DNA of 42,726 nt from Flavobacterium sp. (GTDB lineage: Bacteria > Bacteroidota > Bacteroidia > Flavobacteriales > Flavobacteriaceae). The first letter of the stretch is position 1. Each line of letters opens with the position of its first letter. The stretch is from NCBI RefSeq assembly GCF_028689845.1, contig NZ_JAQVCH010000023.1, positions 1 through 42,726 on the forward strand, in the 5' to 3' direction. Below the pieces are notes generated by a model. The model was not told where the DNA came from and did not search any database. It worked only from the letters and a program-made list of their open reading frames with translations. Made by a program: the position numbers and the translations under genes. Below, one piece after another: positions 15,850 to 23,750 of the stretch.

Positions 15850-17286
15850 ATGAAAAAATCAGGCTGTATTTTTCTATATGTGTTTTTTATAGCTTTTGTT
15901 TTTCAAGCTTGCGAAGACCTTGACGATAATCCTGTTCCAGCTGCTTTAAAAGTGAATGATTTTGTTTGGAAAGGATTAAATTTGTATTACTTATGGCAAG
16001 CTGAGGAAGAAAATTTAGCAGATAATCGATTTGCAACCCAAGCAGATTTAAATATTTTTTTAGAAGGTTATCCCTCTGCCGAAGGATTATTTGAAGATTT
16101 ATTAGTCGCCCGTTCTAAAGATAGATTTAGTGTCATTTTTAATGATTACCGTGTCTTAGAAGGACTTTTACAAGGAACAACAAAGAATAACGGAATGGAT
16201 TATGGCTTGCGATACAAAGCAGGAAGTACCACCGAAATTTACGGTTGGGTTCGTTATGTTTTACCTAATTCTGATGCAGAAAACAAAAATATTGTCCGAG
16301 GAATGCTTTTTCATGCCATTAATGGAACGCCTTTAAATACTGATAATTACCGAAGTTTATTGGGTTTAGATTCCTATACGATTCATTTAGCGAACTATGA
16401 AGATGGAACGATTGTTCCTAATGGTCAATTTGTTGAATTAACAAAATCAAATTTAACGGAAAATCCCGTTTACCTATCCAATATAGCCGAAATAGGAAAT
16501 AAAAAAATCGGTTATTTACTGTATAATGGTTTTTATCCAAATTTTGAAAATCAATTAAACCAAGTGTTTGGAGATTTTAAAGCACAAGGAATTACGCATT
16601 TAGTATTGGATTTACGTTACAACTCGGGCGGTTCTGTTGATACAGCAACCCGATTAGCAAGTATGATTACGGGGCAATTTTACAACCAAGTTTTTTCAAA
16701 ACAACAATGGAATGAAAAAGCAGCTAATTATTTTAACGATACAAATCCTGAAGTTTTACTCAATCGCTTTACCAATGTTATCGGCAATGGAAATGCTATC
16801 GAAAGTTTAACGCTTTCTAAAATTTATATTTTAACGAGTGGGAGCACCGCTTCGGCAAGTGAACTAATCATTAATGGTCTAAAGCCTTATATGCAAGTGG
16901 TACAAATTGGAACAACAACAGTTGGAAAAAATGTAGGTTCGATCACCTTGTATGATTCGCCTACTTTTGGTAAAAACAATAAAAGTGGTGCTCATCGATA
17001 TGCAATGCAGCCAATTGTATTGCGTATAACCGATAAAAACGGAGAAGGCGATTATGTAAACGGAATTGAACCACTTGTGGAACAAGCTGAAAATTTAGCC
17101 AATTTAGGGGAGTTGGGAAATGAAACGGAACCACTTTTTAATACCGCTATTCAATATATTCTTGAAAATGGTCGCGTAGGGGAACGATTTAAAGAAAATA
17201 ATCAACTCAATTTTAAAGACCGAAAATCATTGGCTGTTTTTGGAAGTGAAATGTATTTGGAAAAAGCACCATTTGTTTTTCAATAA
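15850..17286 (+). CDS. S41 family peptidase lipoprotein
   Basis: A 478-residue lipoprotein (FVFQAC, acylated Cys21, followed by acidic EDLDDN, which may direct it to the surface). After an N-terminal helical region and a PDZ-like part (about 100-190), a C-terminal processing peptidase domain is seen. VLDLRYNSGGSV is the typical substrate-binding stretch. The Ser/Lys dyad is intact: S335 in STASASE and K360 in TVGKNVG, 25 residues apart as in Tsp/CtpA. It probably trims or degrades envelope proteins. Substrates are unknown. It is monocistronic, divergent from the ECF operon. Confidence 0.9.
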   Translation: MKKSGCIFLYVFFIAFVFQACEDLDDNPVPAALKVNDFVWKGLNLYYLWQAEEENLADNRFATQADLNIFLEGYPSAEGLFEDLLVARSKDRFSVIFNDYRVLEGLLQGTTKNNGMDYGLRYKAGSTTEIYGWVRYVLPNSDAENKNIVRGMLFHAINGTPLNTDNYRSLLGLDSYTIHLANYEDGTIVPNGQFVELTKSNLTENPVYLSNIAEIGNKKIGYLLYNGFYPNFENQLNQVFGDFKAQGITHLVLDLRYNSGGSVDTATRLASMITGQFYNQVFSKQQWNEKAANYFNDTNPEVLLNRFTNVIGNGNAIESLTLSKIYILTSGSTASASELIINGLKPYMQVVQIGTTTVGKNVGSITLYDSPTFGKNNKSGAHRYAMQPIVLRITDKNGEGDYVNGIEPLVEQAENLANLGELGNETEPLFNTAIQYILENGRVGERFKENNQLNFKDRKSLAVFGSEMYLEKAPFVFQ

Positions 17287-17297
17287 ATTTTTCTATT

Positions 17298-17328
17298 AAA
17301 AAAGGATGCCTGTGACAACATCCTTTTT
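17298..17328. terminator. Bidirectional terminator between S41 and btuG-like genes
   Basis: AAAAGGATG (to 17308), 10-base loop, CATCCTTTTT (17319-17328). A run of A on the left arm and T on the right would terminate both convergent genes. Confidence 0.85.
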
Positions 17329-17347
17329 ATTGTAAATTTTTGTAAAT

Positions 17348-18424
17348 TTAATCATTAAAGTAAAAACCTGCTGGAATTACGCCAACTGTTTGCTCCTTAA
17401 GAAGCGTACCAGTTAACGAATAGACATAAATTTTTCCATTCGAATTGAAATCCAAGGCATCACCTACATAAATTTTATCCTCTTCTACGGCAAAACTATA
17501 CACTCCATAAACACCCTGCGAATTCGTTGAGAAAAGTGGTGAAGAAGGCAAGCTGGTTGTTGTTATTGAAGTGCCATAGATAGCTGCATCAAGGGTGTAA
17601 TACATTTTGCCCTCTTCTTTCACTAAATTTGATGGATGTTCTCCTTCGCTAAATTCAAATGTGCCAATAATAGTATTGTTTGCTAAATTGATTTTGGTGA
17701 GTGAACCTCTAGTTTCGTTACCTGTCCAAGCCGCTTTTCCGCCACCTAACACATACAAGGTATTATTTTCAATAAACATCGAATTCGGAACATCGCCTAC
17801 CGCAATTGTTCCAGAAACAGAATTGTTTACAGCATTGATGACAGAAACCGTATTTCCATAACCGTAACCTCCCAAATGTGCGACATACAATTTGCCATTT
17901 TCTTCTACCAAGCGTTCTGGACCTTCGGCAACTGAAATTGATGCGGTAACGGCATAGTTTGACAAGTCAATCACGGCTACATAATCATCCGTAGCATCGG
18001 TTGGATTTCCCCAATTGGTCACATACCCTTTTCCGTTAACAAAAGCAATATATCTCGGGTTTTTTAAGCCTGTTGAAATCGTGGCAATAGGAACCAAAGT
18101 ATACCGGTTAATGACCTGAATCGTTTCAGAATAGTTCATCACAACAAACGCTTTATCTTGATAAAACCCAATATCTTGTCCAGTATCGCCCAAAGGCGTG
18201 TTTGGATTGACAGTTCCATATGCATTCAATTGAAAATCAGTAAAATCAGAAGACCAATAGGAGATAGAACTGTTTCCGCCACCAAAATTTCCTTGATTTA
18301 GAATTAATAATCCGTTGTCATAAGCTCCTAGCGGTAAATCAGGACTATTATCATCGTCATCGCTACACGAAGTGAACAATAAGCCACTTAAGACCATTAA
18401 AATTGAAAGTTTTTTAAGATTCAT
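17348..18424 (-). CDS. btuG: BtuG-like surface B12-binding beta-propeller lipoprotein
   Basis: A 358-residue lipoprotein with lipobox LLFTSC (Cys20) followed by SDDDD, the surface-export signal known for Flavobacterium. The mature part is a DUF5074/YncE-like beta-propeller with repeated blades (for example TIQVINRYTLVPIATISTG, YVAVIDLSNYAVTASISV and TVSVINAVNNSVSGTIAV). In Bacteroides, BtuG is such a propeller; it captures vitamin B12 at very high affinity and sits on BtuB. Here the gene directly follows btuB with a one-base overlap, behind the cobalamin riboswitch, which strongly supports the same role. Identity to Bacteroides BtuG was not measured. Confidence 0.8.
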   Translation of the reverse strand: MNLKKLSILMVLSGLLFTSCSDDDDNSPDLPLGAYDNGLLILNQGNFGGGNSSISYWSSDFTDFQLNAYGTVNPNTPLGDTGQDIGFYQDKAFVVMNYSETIQVINRYTLVPIATISTGLKNPRYIAFVNGKGYVTNWGNPTDATDDYVAVIDLSNYAVTASISVAEGPERLVEENGKLYVAHLGGYGYGNTVSVINAVNNSVSGTIAVGDVPNSMFIENNTLYVLGGGKAAWTGNETRGSLTKINLANNTIIGTFEFSEGEHPSNLVKEEGKMYYTLDAAIYGTSITTTSLPSSPLFSTNSQGVYGVYSFAVEEDKIYVGDALDFNSNGKIYVYSLTGTLLKEQTVGVIPAGFYFND

Positions 18425-20256
18425 TATATAAAATTTAAAGTTAGAGATACTTGATATTGCCTTCCTGGCATTGGCCTTGACGCCACATTCTGATAGTTGG
18501 TATTTTCAATATTTAGAATTTGAAAACCGATTTGGTAATTGTTTTTTTTTCCAAGATGATATTCAAATCCCACATTGGAATACTGATAGGCATCCAACGT
18601 ATAATAATTGTCTGAAGAAGTGAATACTTCACCTACAAATAAGGCTTGAAAAAAAGCTGTCATTCTTTCATACGAATAGGCAATTGAACCGTTGGCTTTG
18701 TGAAATGGCGTATAAATCAATTGTTTTTTGGTTTCAGCTTGTTCAGAAATGGTATAAGAATAGGTTGCATTTAGTTGAAAATGATGCGAGCCAACGTTTA
18801 TTTTAGAATCTAAAACACTTTCAAAACCATAACTATTGACGTTGTCGGTGTTTTCTGGTTTCCAAATTCCAGAAGGAGTAGGCAACCAACGAAGCATGTC
18901 TTCGAGTTTGATATAATAAACAGTTACCGTTAAAGAAGTGCTGCGGAATCGAAAAGATTGTCCAAGTTCTGCTTGGATAGAATGTTCTGGATGTAAATCA
19001 GGATTGCCGCTTCCTTGCCAATACAAATCATTAAAAGTCGGAATTCTATAATTTTTAGAAGCATTTGCTTTTAAATAATAATAGTCAGAAATTTTCCATT
19101 GAGCACCTGCAGAATATAAAAACGGGCTTTCATAAACGCTAGCATATTCTTTTCGAAATCCAATTTCATAATTCAATTTGGAGGTTAATTGATGCTTCCA
19201 AAGAAAACTGCCCGAACCAATTGTCCTTTTTTCGGCGTTGATAGCTGAACCTTCCCCAACATTCTGACTCAAGTCGAAAACAGCATTCAAATCGACATTT
19301 TCTGCTACCTTATAATTCAAATCATAGCGATTAAGCACCGTGTTTACTTTTCCAAATGTATAGGAATCGTTGTCTTTGTTTTCATAATAGTGATATTGTT
19401 CCGTTAAATAAGCCAACTTGATTTTAGAAGTAAACCGATTCTTAAAATAAAGCCATTCCACCATGTTTCGGCTGTTAAAATCTTCGTATTTACTTCTGGA
19501 ACGAACGGTTATCGTACCTGAAAAATGACGTTCACTATCAAACCAATAACTATAAAATTTTAAAAAATTGTTTTCGTTTAGTTTGTAACCGATTGAAAAA
19601 TGAAGGCCATTATTGTAGTATTCCCCATTTTCATTTTTCTGATTTTTTCCAATATATTCATAGTCATTATCAGAACTATTTCGAACAATACTCAACTGCG
19701 TAGCCCATTTTTCTGAACCTGATTCAAATTTATAATTTCCGTTAAACGTAGAAAAACTACCATAATTCAAATCTAGAAAATGAGCTGTTGGCGAATTAAA
19801 TTTCAAAAAATTTGTTAAATGAATCGTGCCGCCTATGGCTCCACTTCCGTATAAGACACTTCCTCCACCAGCTCTAATACCAATTGAATTGAAGAGATTT
19901 CCATTGATGGTGTTAAAATCGGTTTGACCAGTAAGCTGTGAATTGATGTTGATTCCATTCCAAACCACAGCCGTTTGTTGAGCTGTAGTGCCACGAAATG
20001 AAGGAGAGGCGACCATTCCAGCACCATTTTCTTTAAAATAAATGGGAGTATGAAAAGCTAAAAGCGTTGTGAAACTTGATTTATTACGTTTTAAAACGCT
20101 ATCTGATAAAATGACAAGCTGTTGTGAATTTGAAAATCGGTTAAGTTGTGAGTCCGAAACAAGAACTTCTTGTAAACGCAAAATAGTATCATTTTGCCCT
20201 TGAATAAAGGAGCAAATAAATAAAAAAAGTATACAAAAATGGTATTTCCAAGTCAT
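18424..20256 (-). CDS. btuB: TonB-dependent vitamin B12 receptor BtuB
   Basis: I place the start at ATG 20256, giving 610 residues that begin with a clear signal peptide (MTWKYHFCILFLFICSFIQGQ). The open frame extends 41 codons further upstream, but those codons lie in the riboswitch and are not expected to be translated. A TonB box-like stretch (LRLQEVLVSDSQ), a plug with GIRAGGGSVLYGSGAIGGTIHL and a barrel ending VSLTLNFI mark an outer-membrane receptor. The cobalamin riboswitch upstream and BtuG-like lipoprotein downstream identify the substrate as B12 or a related corrinoid. Confidence 0.9.
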   Translation of the reverse strand: MTWKYHFCILFLFICSFIQGQNDTILRLQEVLVSDSQLNRFSNSQQLVILSDSVLKRNKSSFTTLLAFHTPIYFKENGAGMVASPSFRGTTAQQTAVVWNGININSQLTGQTDFNTINGNLFNSIGIRAGGGSVLYGSGAIGGTIHLTNFLKFNSPTAHFLDLNYGSFSTFNGNYKFESGSEKWATQLSIVRNSSDNDYEYIGKNQKNENGEYYNNGLHFSIGYKLNENNFLKFYSYWFDSERHFSGTITVRSRSKYEDFNSRNMVEWLYFKNRFTSKIKLAYLTEQYHYYENKDNDSYTFGKVNTVLNRYDLNYKVAENVDLNAVFDLSQNVGEGSAINAEKRTIGSGSFLWKHQLTSKLNYEIGFRKEYASVYESPFLYSAGAQWKISDYYYLKANASKNYRIPTFNDLYWQGSGNPDLHPEHSIQAELGQSFRFRSTSLTVTVYYIKLEDMLRWLPTPSGIWKPENTDNVNSYGFESVLDSKINVGSHHFQLNATYSYTISEQAETKKQLIYTPFHKANGSIAYSYERMTAFFQALFVGEVFTSSDNYYTLDAYQYSNVGFEYHLGKKNNYQIGFQILNIENTNYQNVASRPMPGRQYQVSLTLNFI

Positions 20257-20295
20257 AATGTCTGAAACCTTTCTTCCCGAAGATTTGAATCTGTT

Positions 20296-20470
20296 ACATA
20301 TTAGGCAGGTCTCCTGGCTTGCGTCTTGTTGTTGAACCTTCCCATCCCAACGGACAGTGGTGTAAAAGAATAACAACAAGCGGAATAGCTTACAGTTGCG
20401 GGAACAGCTCAGGATTTAAACCTGATTCCCTTTTAATGCACGACTGAAAAATCAGTAATGCAACCTCAAT
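20296..20470 (-). promoter_or_regulatory. Cobalamin riboswitch upstream of btuB
   Basis: Read on the minus strand, the stretch ends with the B12 box AAGCCAGGAGACCTGCC (20320-20304), preceded by GACGCAAG, a GGGATGGGAAGG segment and CCACTG. It begins with GAGGTTGCATTA, followed by AAAAGGGAATCAGG and GAGCTGTTCCCGCAACTGTAA. These are the conserved core elements of the class. It lies about 40 bases before the btuB ATG and should reduce btuB-btuG expression when adenosylcobalamin or another corrinoid is abundant. I see no rho-independent terminator, so control of translation initiation is more likely. Confidence 0.95.
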
Positions 20471-20477
20471 ACGAGTG

Positions 20478-20509
20478 CGAAAGTAGTTTACTTTTTTTAA
20501 TTTATCAAG
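20478..20509 (-). promoter_or_regulatory. Probable promoter of the riboswitch-btuBG transcript
   Basis: On the minus strand CTTG (20509-20506), 20 bases, then TACTTTCG (20485-20478), one mismatch from TAnnTTTG. It lies just upstream of the riboswitch core and after the stop of the 36-residue gene, so the riboswitch transcript can start without that gene. Confidence 0.4.
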
Positions 20510-20518
20510 CAATCGTGC

Positions 20519-20629
20519 TTAATCTTTTTTGTTGCTGGTCATTTTAAAAATCAACCAAATAAAACCAACCACAAAGTGTAAAAGGATTATTCCTCCCACA
20601 ATAAACATAAAGGTATTTGAATCTCTCAT
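20519..20629 (-). CDS. 36-residue single-helix membrane protein in the B12 locus
   Basis: A short open frame from ATG 20629 to TAA 20519 encodes MRDSNTFMFI to FKMTSNKKD. One hydrophobic helix (about residues 7-29, with GG and an internal His) is flanked by an acidic/polar N-terminus and a lysine-rich C-terminus, so it should be a small inner-membrane protein with the C-terminus in the cytoplasm. A consensus-like promoter lies directly upstream (20673-20644). It sits between divergent btuF and the btuB riboswitch. I do not recognise a family. The intact start, stop, topology and promoter make it plausible; without a conservation test it remains a prediction. Confidence 0.5.
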   Translation of the reverse strand: MRDSNTFMFIVGGIILLHFVVGFIWLIFKMTSNKKD

Positions 20630-20643
20630 CGTGTTATTTTTAT

Positions 20644-20673
20644 CAAAAATACAACTGATTTTAAAGAGGCAAT
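20644..20673 (-). promoter_or_regulatory. Promoter of the 36-residue membrane protein
   Basis: On the minus strand ATTG (20673-20670), 18 bases, then TATTTTTG (20651-20644), a full match to TAnnTTTG. Transcription would begin near 20638, about 10 bases before the ATG at 20629. Confidence 0.45.
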
Positions 20674-20694
20674 ATAACATTTGTTACAAATCGA

Positions 20695-20702
20695 TACCTT
20701 TG
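20695..20702 (+). promoter_or_regulatory. -7 element of btuFCD
   Basis: TACCTTTG matches TAnnTTTG and ends 15 bases before the btuF ATG at 20718, giving a very short leader. The -33 region is poor. The leader is far too short for a riboswitch on this strand. Confidence 0.45.
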
Positions 20703-20717
20703 CCAAAAAAAATTAGT

Positions 20718-21848
20718 ATGCGAAATTTGCTTTTTGTCATTTTCAGTTCCTTATTCCTAATTTCTTGTCAAAAAAAGGAAGTGGTAGTTCTAGATAATGA
20801 AAAAATAAATAATGCTGTTGTTTATGCAAACGGACTTTCCATTGAAAAATATGCTACTTATTCCGTGGTGAAAGTGGCAAATCCGTGGCCAACTACTTCA
20901 GAAAAGTATACCTATGTTTTATATCAAAAAGGAGCAAAAATTCCAACCGATTTAGAAAAATTTACCGCAATTCAAGTGCCCATAAAATCAATTGTGGTGA
21001 CTTCTACGACGCATATTCCTGCCTTAGAATTATTAGGAGTTGAATCTACGTTAAAGGGTTTTCCAAATACAAGTTATGTTTCTTCTGAAAAAACTAGAGC
21101 ATTAATTGACCAAAATAAAGTACGTGAAATTGGAAACAACCAAAATTTAAATACCGAAGTTTTACTAGAAATGCAACCCGATGTTCTGATTGGTTTTGGT
21201 GTAGATGGAGAACAAAATACCTATCAACAATTACAAAAAAACGGTCTAAATATCATTTATAATGGCGATTGGACAGAGCAAAATCCGTTAGGAAGAGCAG
21301 AATGGATTAAACTTTTTGGTGTATTATATGGAATGGAAGAAAAGGCAGAAGCGATTTTTAAATCTATCGAAAATGATTATCTTGAAGCTCAGCAATTAGC
21401 TCAAAAGGCGACCGTTAAACCAACAGTGATGTGTGGAGCGATTTATCAAGATCAATGGTATTTGCCACAAGGAAATAGTTGGGCGGCTTTATTTATTAAA
21501 GAAGCCAACGGGCAGTATATTTGGAGTGAAACGAAAGGTGCTGGAAGCTTAGCTTTGTCTTTTGAAACCGTACTGGATAAAGCCCAAAATGCTGATTATT
21601 GGATTGGGCCGGGACAATTTACTACTTTTGAAGAACTGCTAAAAAGCAATCCGAATTATGCTTTTTTTAAACCCGTTCAAACCAAGCAAGTCTATTCCTA
21701 TAGTTCAAAAAAAGGCAAAACAGGTGGCGTGATTTATTATGAATTGGCATTTAGCCGACCCGATTTGGTGTTGAAAGATGTTATTAAAATTATGCATCCC
21801 GAATTGATGAAAGAATATGAGCTGTTTTTTTTAGAACAATTGAAATAA
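20718..21848 (+). CDS. btuF: Periplasmic B12-binding lipoprotein of ABC importer
   Basis: I choose ATG 20718 (376 residues, beginning MRNLLFVIFSSLFLISCQKK) because it gives a clean lipobox with acylated Cys17. An upstream in-frame extension exists but lies before the -7 element. The QKKE after the Cys lacks the acidic surface signal, so it should stay on the periplasmic side. The body is a helical-backbone (class III, FecB/BtuF-like) binding protein: IVVTSTTHIPALELLG, MQPDVLIGFGVDGEQ and a C-terminal lobe with PELMKEYELFFLEQL. Adjacent permease and ATPase genes and divergent btuB point to a corrinoid ligand; iron-siderophore binding is the alternative. Confidence 0.85.
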   Translation: MRNLLFVIFSSLFLISCQKKEVVVLDNEKINNAVVYANGLSIEKYATYSVVKVANPWPTTSEKYTYVLYQKGAKIPTDLEKFTAIQVPIKSIVVTSTTHIPALELLGVESTLKGFPNTSYVSSEKTRALIDQNKVREIGNNQNLNTEVLLEMQPDVLIGFGVDGEQNTYQQLQKNGLNIIYNGDWTEQNPLGRAEWIKLFGVLYGMEEKAEAIFKSIENDYLEAQQLAQKATVKPTVMCGAIYQDQWYLPQGNSWAALFIKEANGQYIWSETKGAGSLALSFETVLDKAQNADYWIGPGQFTTFEELLKSNPNYAFFKPVQTKQVYSYSSKKGKTGGVIYYELAFSRPDLVLKDVIKIMHPELMKEYELFFLEQLK

Positions 21849-21877
21849 TTTTTAGAATAAGGTAAAAAATAAAAGTA

Positions 21878-22891
21878 TTGCTAAAACAAAAAAATAAAAT
21901 ACTGTTCATCGTTCTAAGTTTGACTTTGCTTAGTATGTTTTTGCTCAACGTAAGTTTGGGCTCTATTTCTATTCCAACACGTGCAATTATCAATTCAATT
22001 GTTGGAAATGAAATTAAAACATCTTGGGAAATTATTCTTTGGAATTTTCGTTTACCAAAAGCTTTAACGGCAATTTTGGTAGGAATGGGTTTATCTATTT
22101 CTGGATTGATGATGCAAACTTTATTTAGAAATCCACTGGCTGGGCCTTATGTTTTAGGATTAAGTTCAGGTTCAAGTTTAGGTGTTGCTTTAGTCATTAT
22201 GGGAAGCAGTTTGTTGCCTTCTTTTTTAATTTCATCCTACGGGATTGTGCTCGCTTCTTCCATTGGAAGTTTTTTGGTTTTGTTAGCTGTTTTGCTTGTT
22301 TCTCAAAAATTGCGTGATACAATGGCCATATTGATAGTAGGATTAATGTTTGGCAGTTTTACAAGTGCCATCGTGAGTGTGTTGAGCTATTTTAGCACGG
22401 CTCAAGAATTACAAAAATTTATGTTTTGGTCTATGGGAAGTTTGTCTAATTTGTCATGGACAGCAATTGGAATACTCTTAGTTTGTGTCATTTTAGGGTT
22501 GATGATTAGTTTTTTTACCATCAAACCTTTAGATGCAATGCTATTAGGAGAAAATTATGCTAAAAGTTTAGGATTAAATTTTAACCGAACCCGTTTTTTA
22601 ATCATTTTTGCAACGAGTATTTTAGCTGGAAGTATTACCGCTTTTGCTGGGCCTATCGCTTTTGTGGGATTAGCCGTTCCGCACTTAGCGAAATTGTTAT
22701 TTCAAACCAGTAACCATCTGATATTGTTTTGGGGAACCGTGTTGATTGGAGGGATTCTATTATTACTTTGTGATAGTATTGCCCAACTTCCGGGAAGTGA
22801 TTATACCTTACCGATTAACGCGATTACCTCTTTAGTTGGAGCTCCAGTCGTTATTTGGCTTTTAGTACGAAAACGAAAAATAATGATCTAA
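21878..22891 (+). CDS. btuC: FecCD-family permease, B12 importer
   Basis: A 337-residue permease of the BtuC/FecCD family with about ten membrane helices. Typical stretches are LPKALTAILVGMGLSISGLMMQTLFRNPLAGP near the start, LLGENYAKSLGLN in the cytoplasmic loop that contacts the ATPase, and AGPIAFVGLAVPHLAKLL. The start is TTG at 21878; the next Met is inside the first helix. It is 29 bases after btuF. It forms the inner-membrane channel of the importer. Confidence 0.88.
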   Translation: MLKQKNKILFIVLSLTLLSMFLLNVSLGSISIPTRAIINSIVGNEIKTSWEIILWNFRLPKALTAILVGMGLSISGLMMQTLFRNPLAGPYVLGLSSGSSLGVALVIMGSSLLPSFLISSYGIVLASSIGSFLVLLAVLLVSQKLRDTMAILIVGLMFGSFTSAIVSVLSYFSTAQELQKFMFWSMGSLSNLSWTAIGILLVCVILGLMISFFTIKPLDAMLLGENYAKSLGLNFNRTRFLIIFATSILAGSITAFAGPIAFVGLAVPHLAKLLFQTSNHLILFWGTVLIGGILLLLCDSIAQLPGSDYTLPINAITSLVGAPVVIWLLVRKRKIMI

Positions 22892-22910
22892 AATCTAAAG
22901 CTTTTACGCA

Positions 22911-23684
22911 ATGAAAATTCTTCAAACCCAACAACTAGCCATCGGTTATGTATCTAAAAACACTGTAAAAACAGTGGCATCTGATATTTCGCTGGCGTTG
23001 GAAGGAGGAAAATTAATCGGTTTAGTAGGCGTTAACGGGGTTGGAAAATCGACTTTATTACGGACTCTTACTGGAATTCAAAAACCTTTACACGGCTCAA
23101 TTTACATACAACAAAAACCTATAGAAAGTTATACTTCTTTAGCTTTAGCTCAACAAATAAGTGTGGTATTAACAGAAAAGTTACCGCCAAGTAATTTAAC
23201 GGTCTATGAATTAGTAGCTCTTGGTCGTCAGCCTTATACTAATTGGTTGGGTAAATTATCAGCTAAAGATAAAATCCAAATTGACCAAGCCATTTTTTTA
23301 ACGGAAATCAGTCCTTTAATTCATCAAAAATATTCGGAAATTAGTGACGGACAATTGCAAAAAGTGCTCATTGCGAGAGCTTTGGCACAAGATACGCCTT
23401 TAGTAATTCTCGATGAACCCACTACACATCTAGATTTAGTCCATAAAGTTTCGATGTTTAAATTTCTTAAAAAATTAAGTCAAGAAACCAATAAATGTAT
23501 TTTGTATTCTACGCATGACATTGATTTAGCCATTCAATTGAGTGATGAAATGATTGTGATGACTGATGAGAAAGTCATTCAAAATGAGCCTTGCCAATTG
23601 ATTTTAGACGGAACATTTTCGAGCTTGTTTTCAAGTGAAAACATCTTTTTTGATGCAGAAAAAGGGAAGTTTATTATTCGATAA
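22911..23684 (+). CDS. btuD: ABC ATPase of the B12 importer
   Basis: A 257-residue ATPase with Walker A GVNGVGKST (40-48), a signature of ISDGQLQK (near 144; the usual LSGGQ is replaced by ISDGQ), Walker B LVILDEPTTHLD and the switch His in YSTHDIDLA. The GRQPYTNW stretch after the Q-loop is typical of the FepC/BtuD group. It drives import through the permease encoded 19 bases upstream. Confidence 0.88.
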   Translation: MKILQTQQLAIGYVSKNTVKTVASDISLALEGGKLIGLVGVNGVGKSTLLRTLTGIQKPLHGSIYIQQKPIESYTSLALAQQISVVLTEKLPPSNLTVYELVALGRQPYTNWLGKLSAKDKIQIDQAIFLTEISPLIHQKYSEISDGQLQKVLIARALAQDTPLVILDEPTTHLDLVHKVSMFKFLKKLSQETNKCILYSTHDIDLAIQLSDEMIVMTDEKVIQNEPCQLILDGTFSSLFSSENIFFDAEKGKFIIR

Positions 23685-23750
23685 AGTTTTCAGATTCTAT
23701 TCAAAACTCCATTAAATTTTCTATTTTTACTGAATTCTAATAATAGCAAT

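Noticed and set aside
20257..20379. N-terminal 41-codon extension of BtuB
   Set aside because: The extension lies inside the riboswitch, including the B12 box; the ATG at 20256 gives a normal signal peptide.
20529..20717. N-terminal extension of BtuF starting near 20529
   Set aside because: It precedes the TACCTTTG -7 element, is low-complexity, and would bury the lipoprotein signal that starts at ATG 20718.
21841..21877. A separate promoter or terminator between btuF and btuC
   Set aside because: Only 29 bases with no hairpin or TAnnTTTG element; the genes look co-transcribed.
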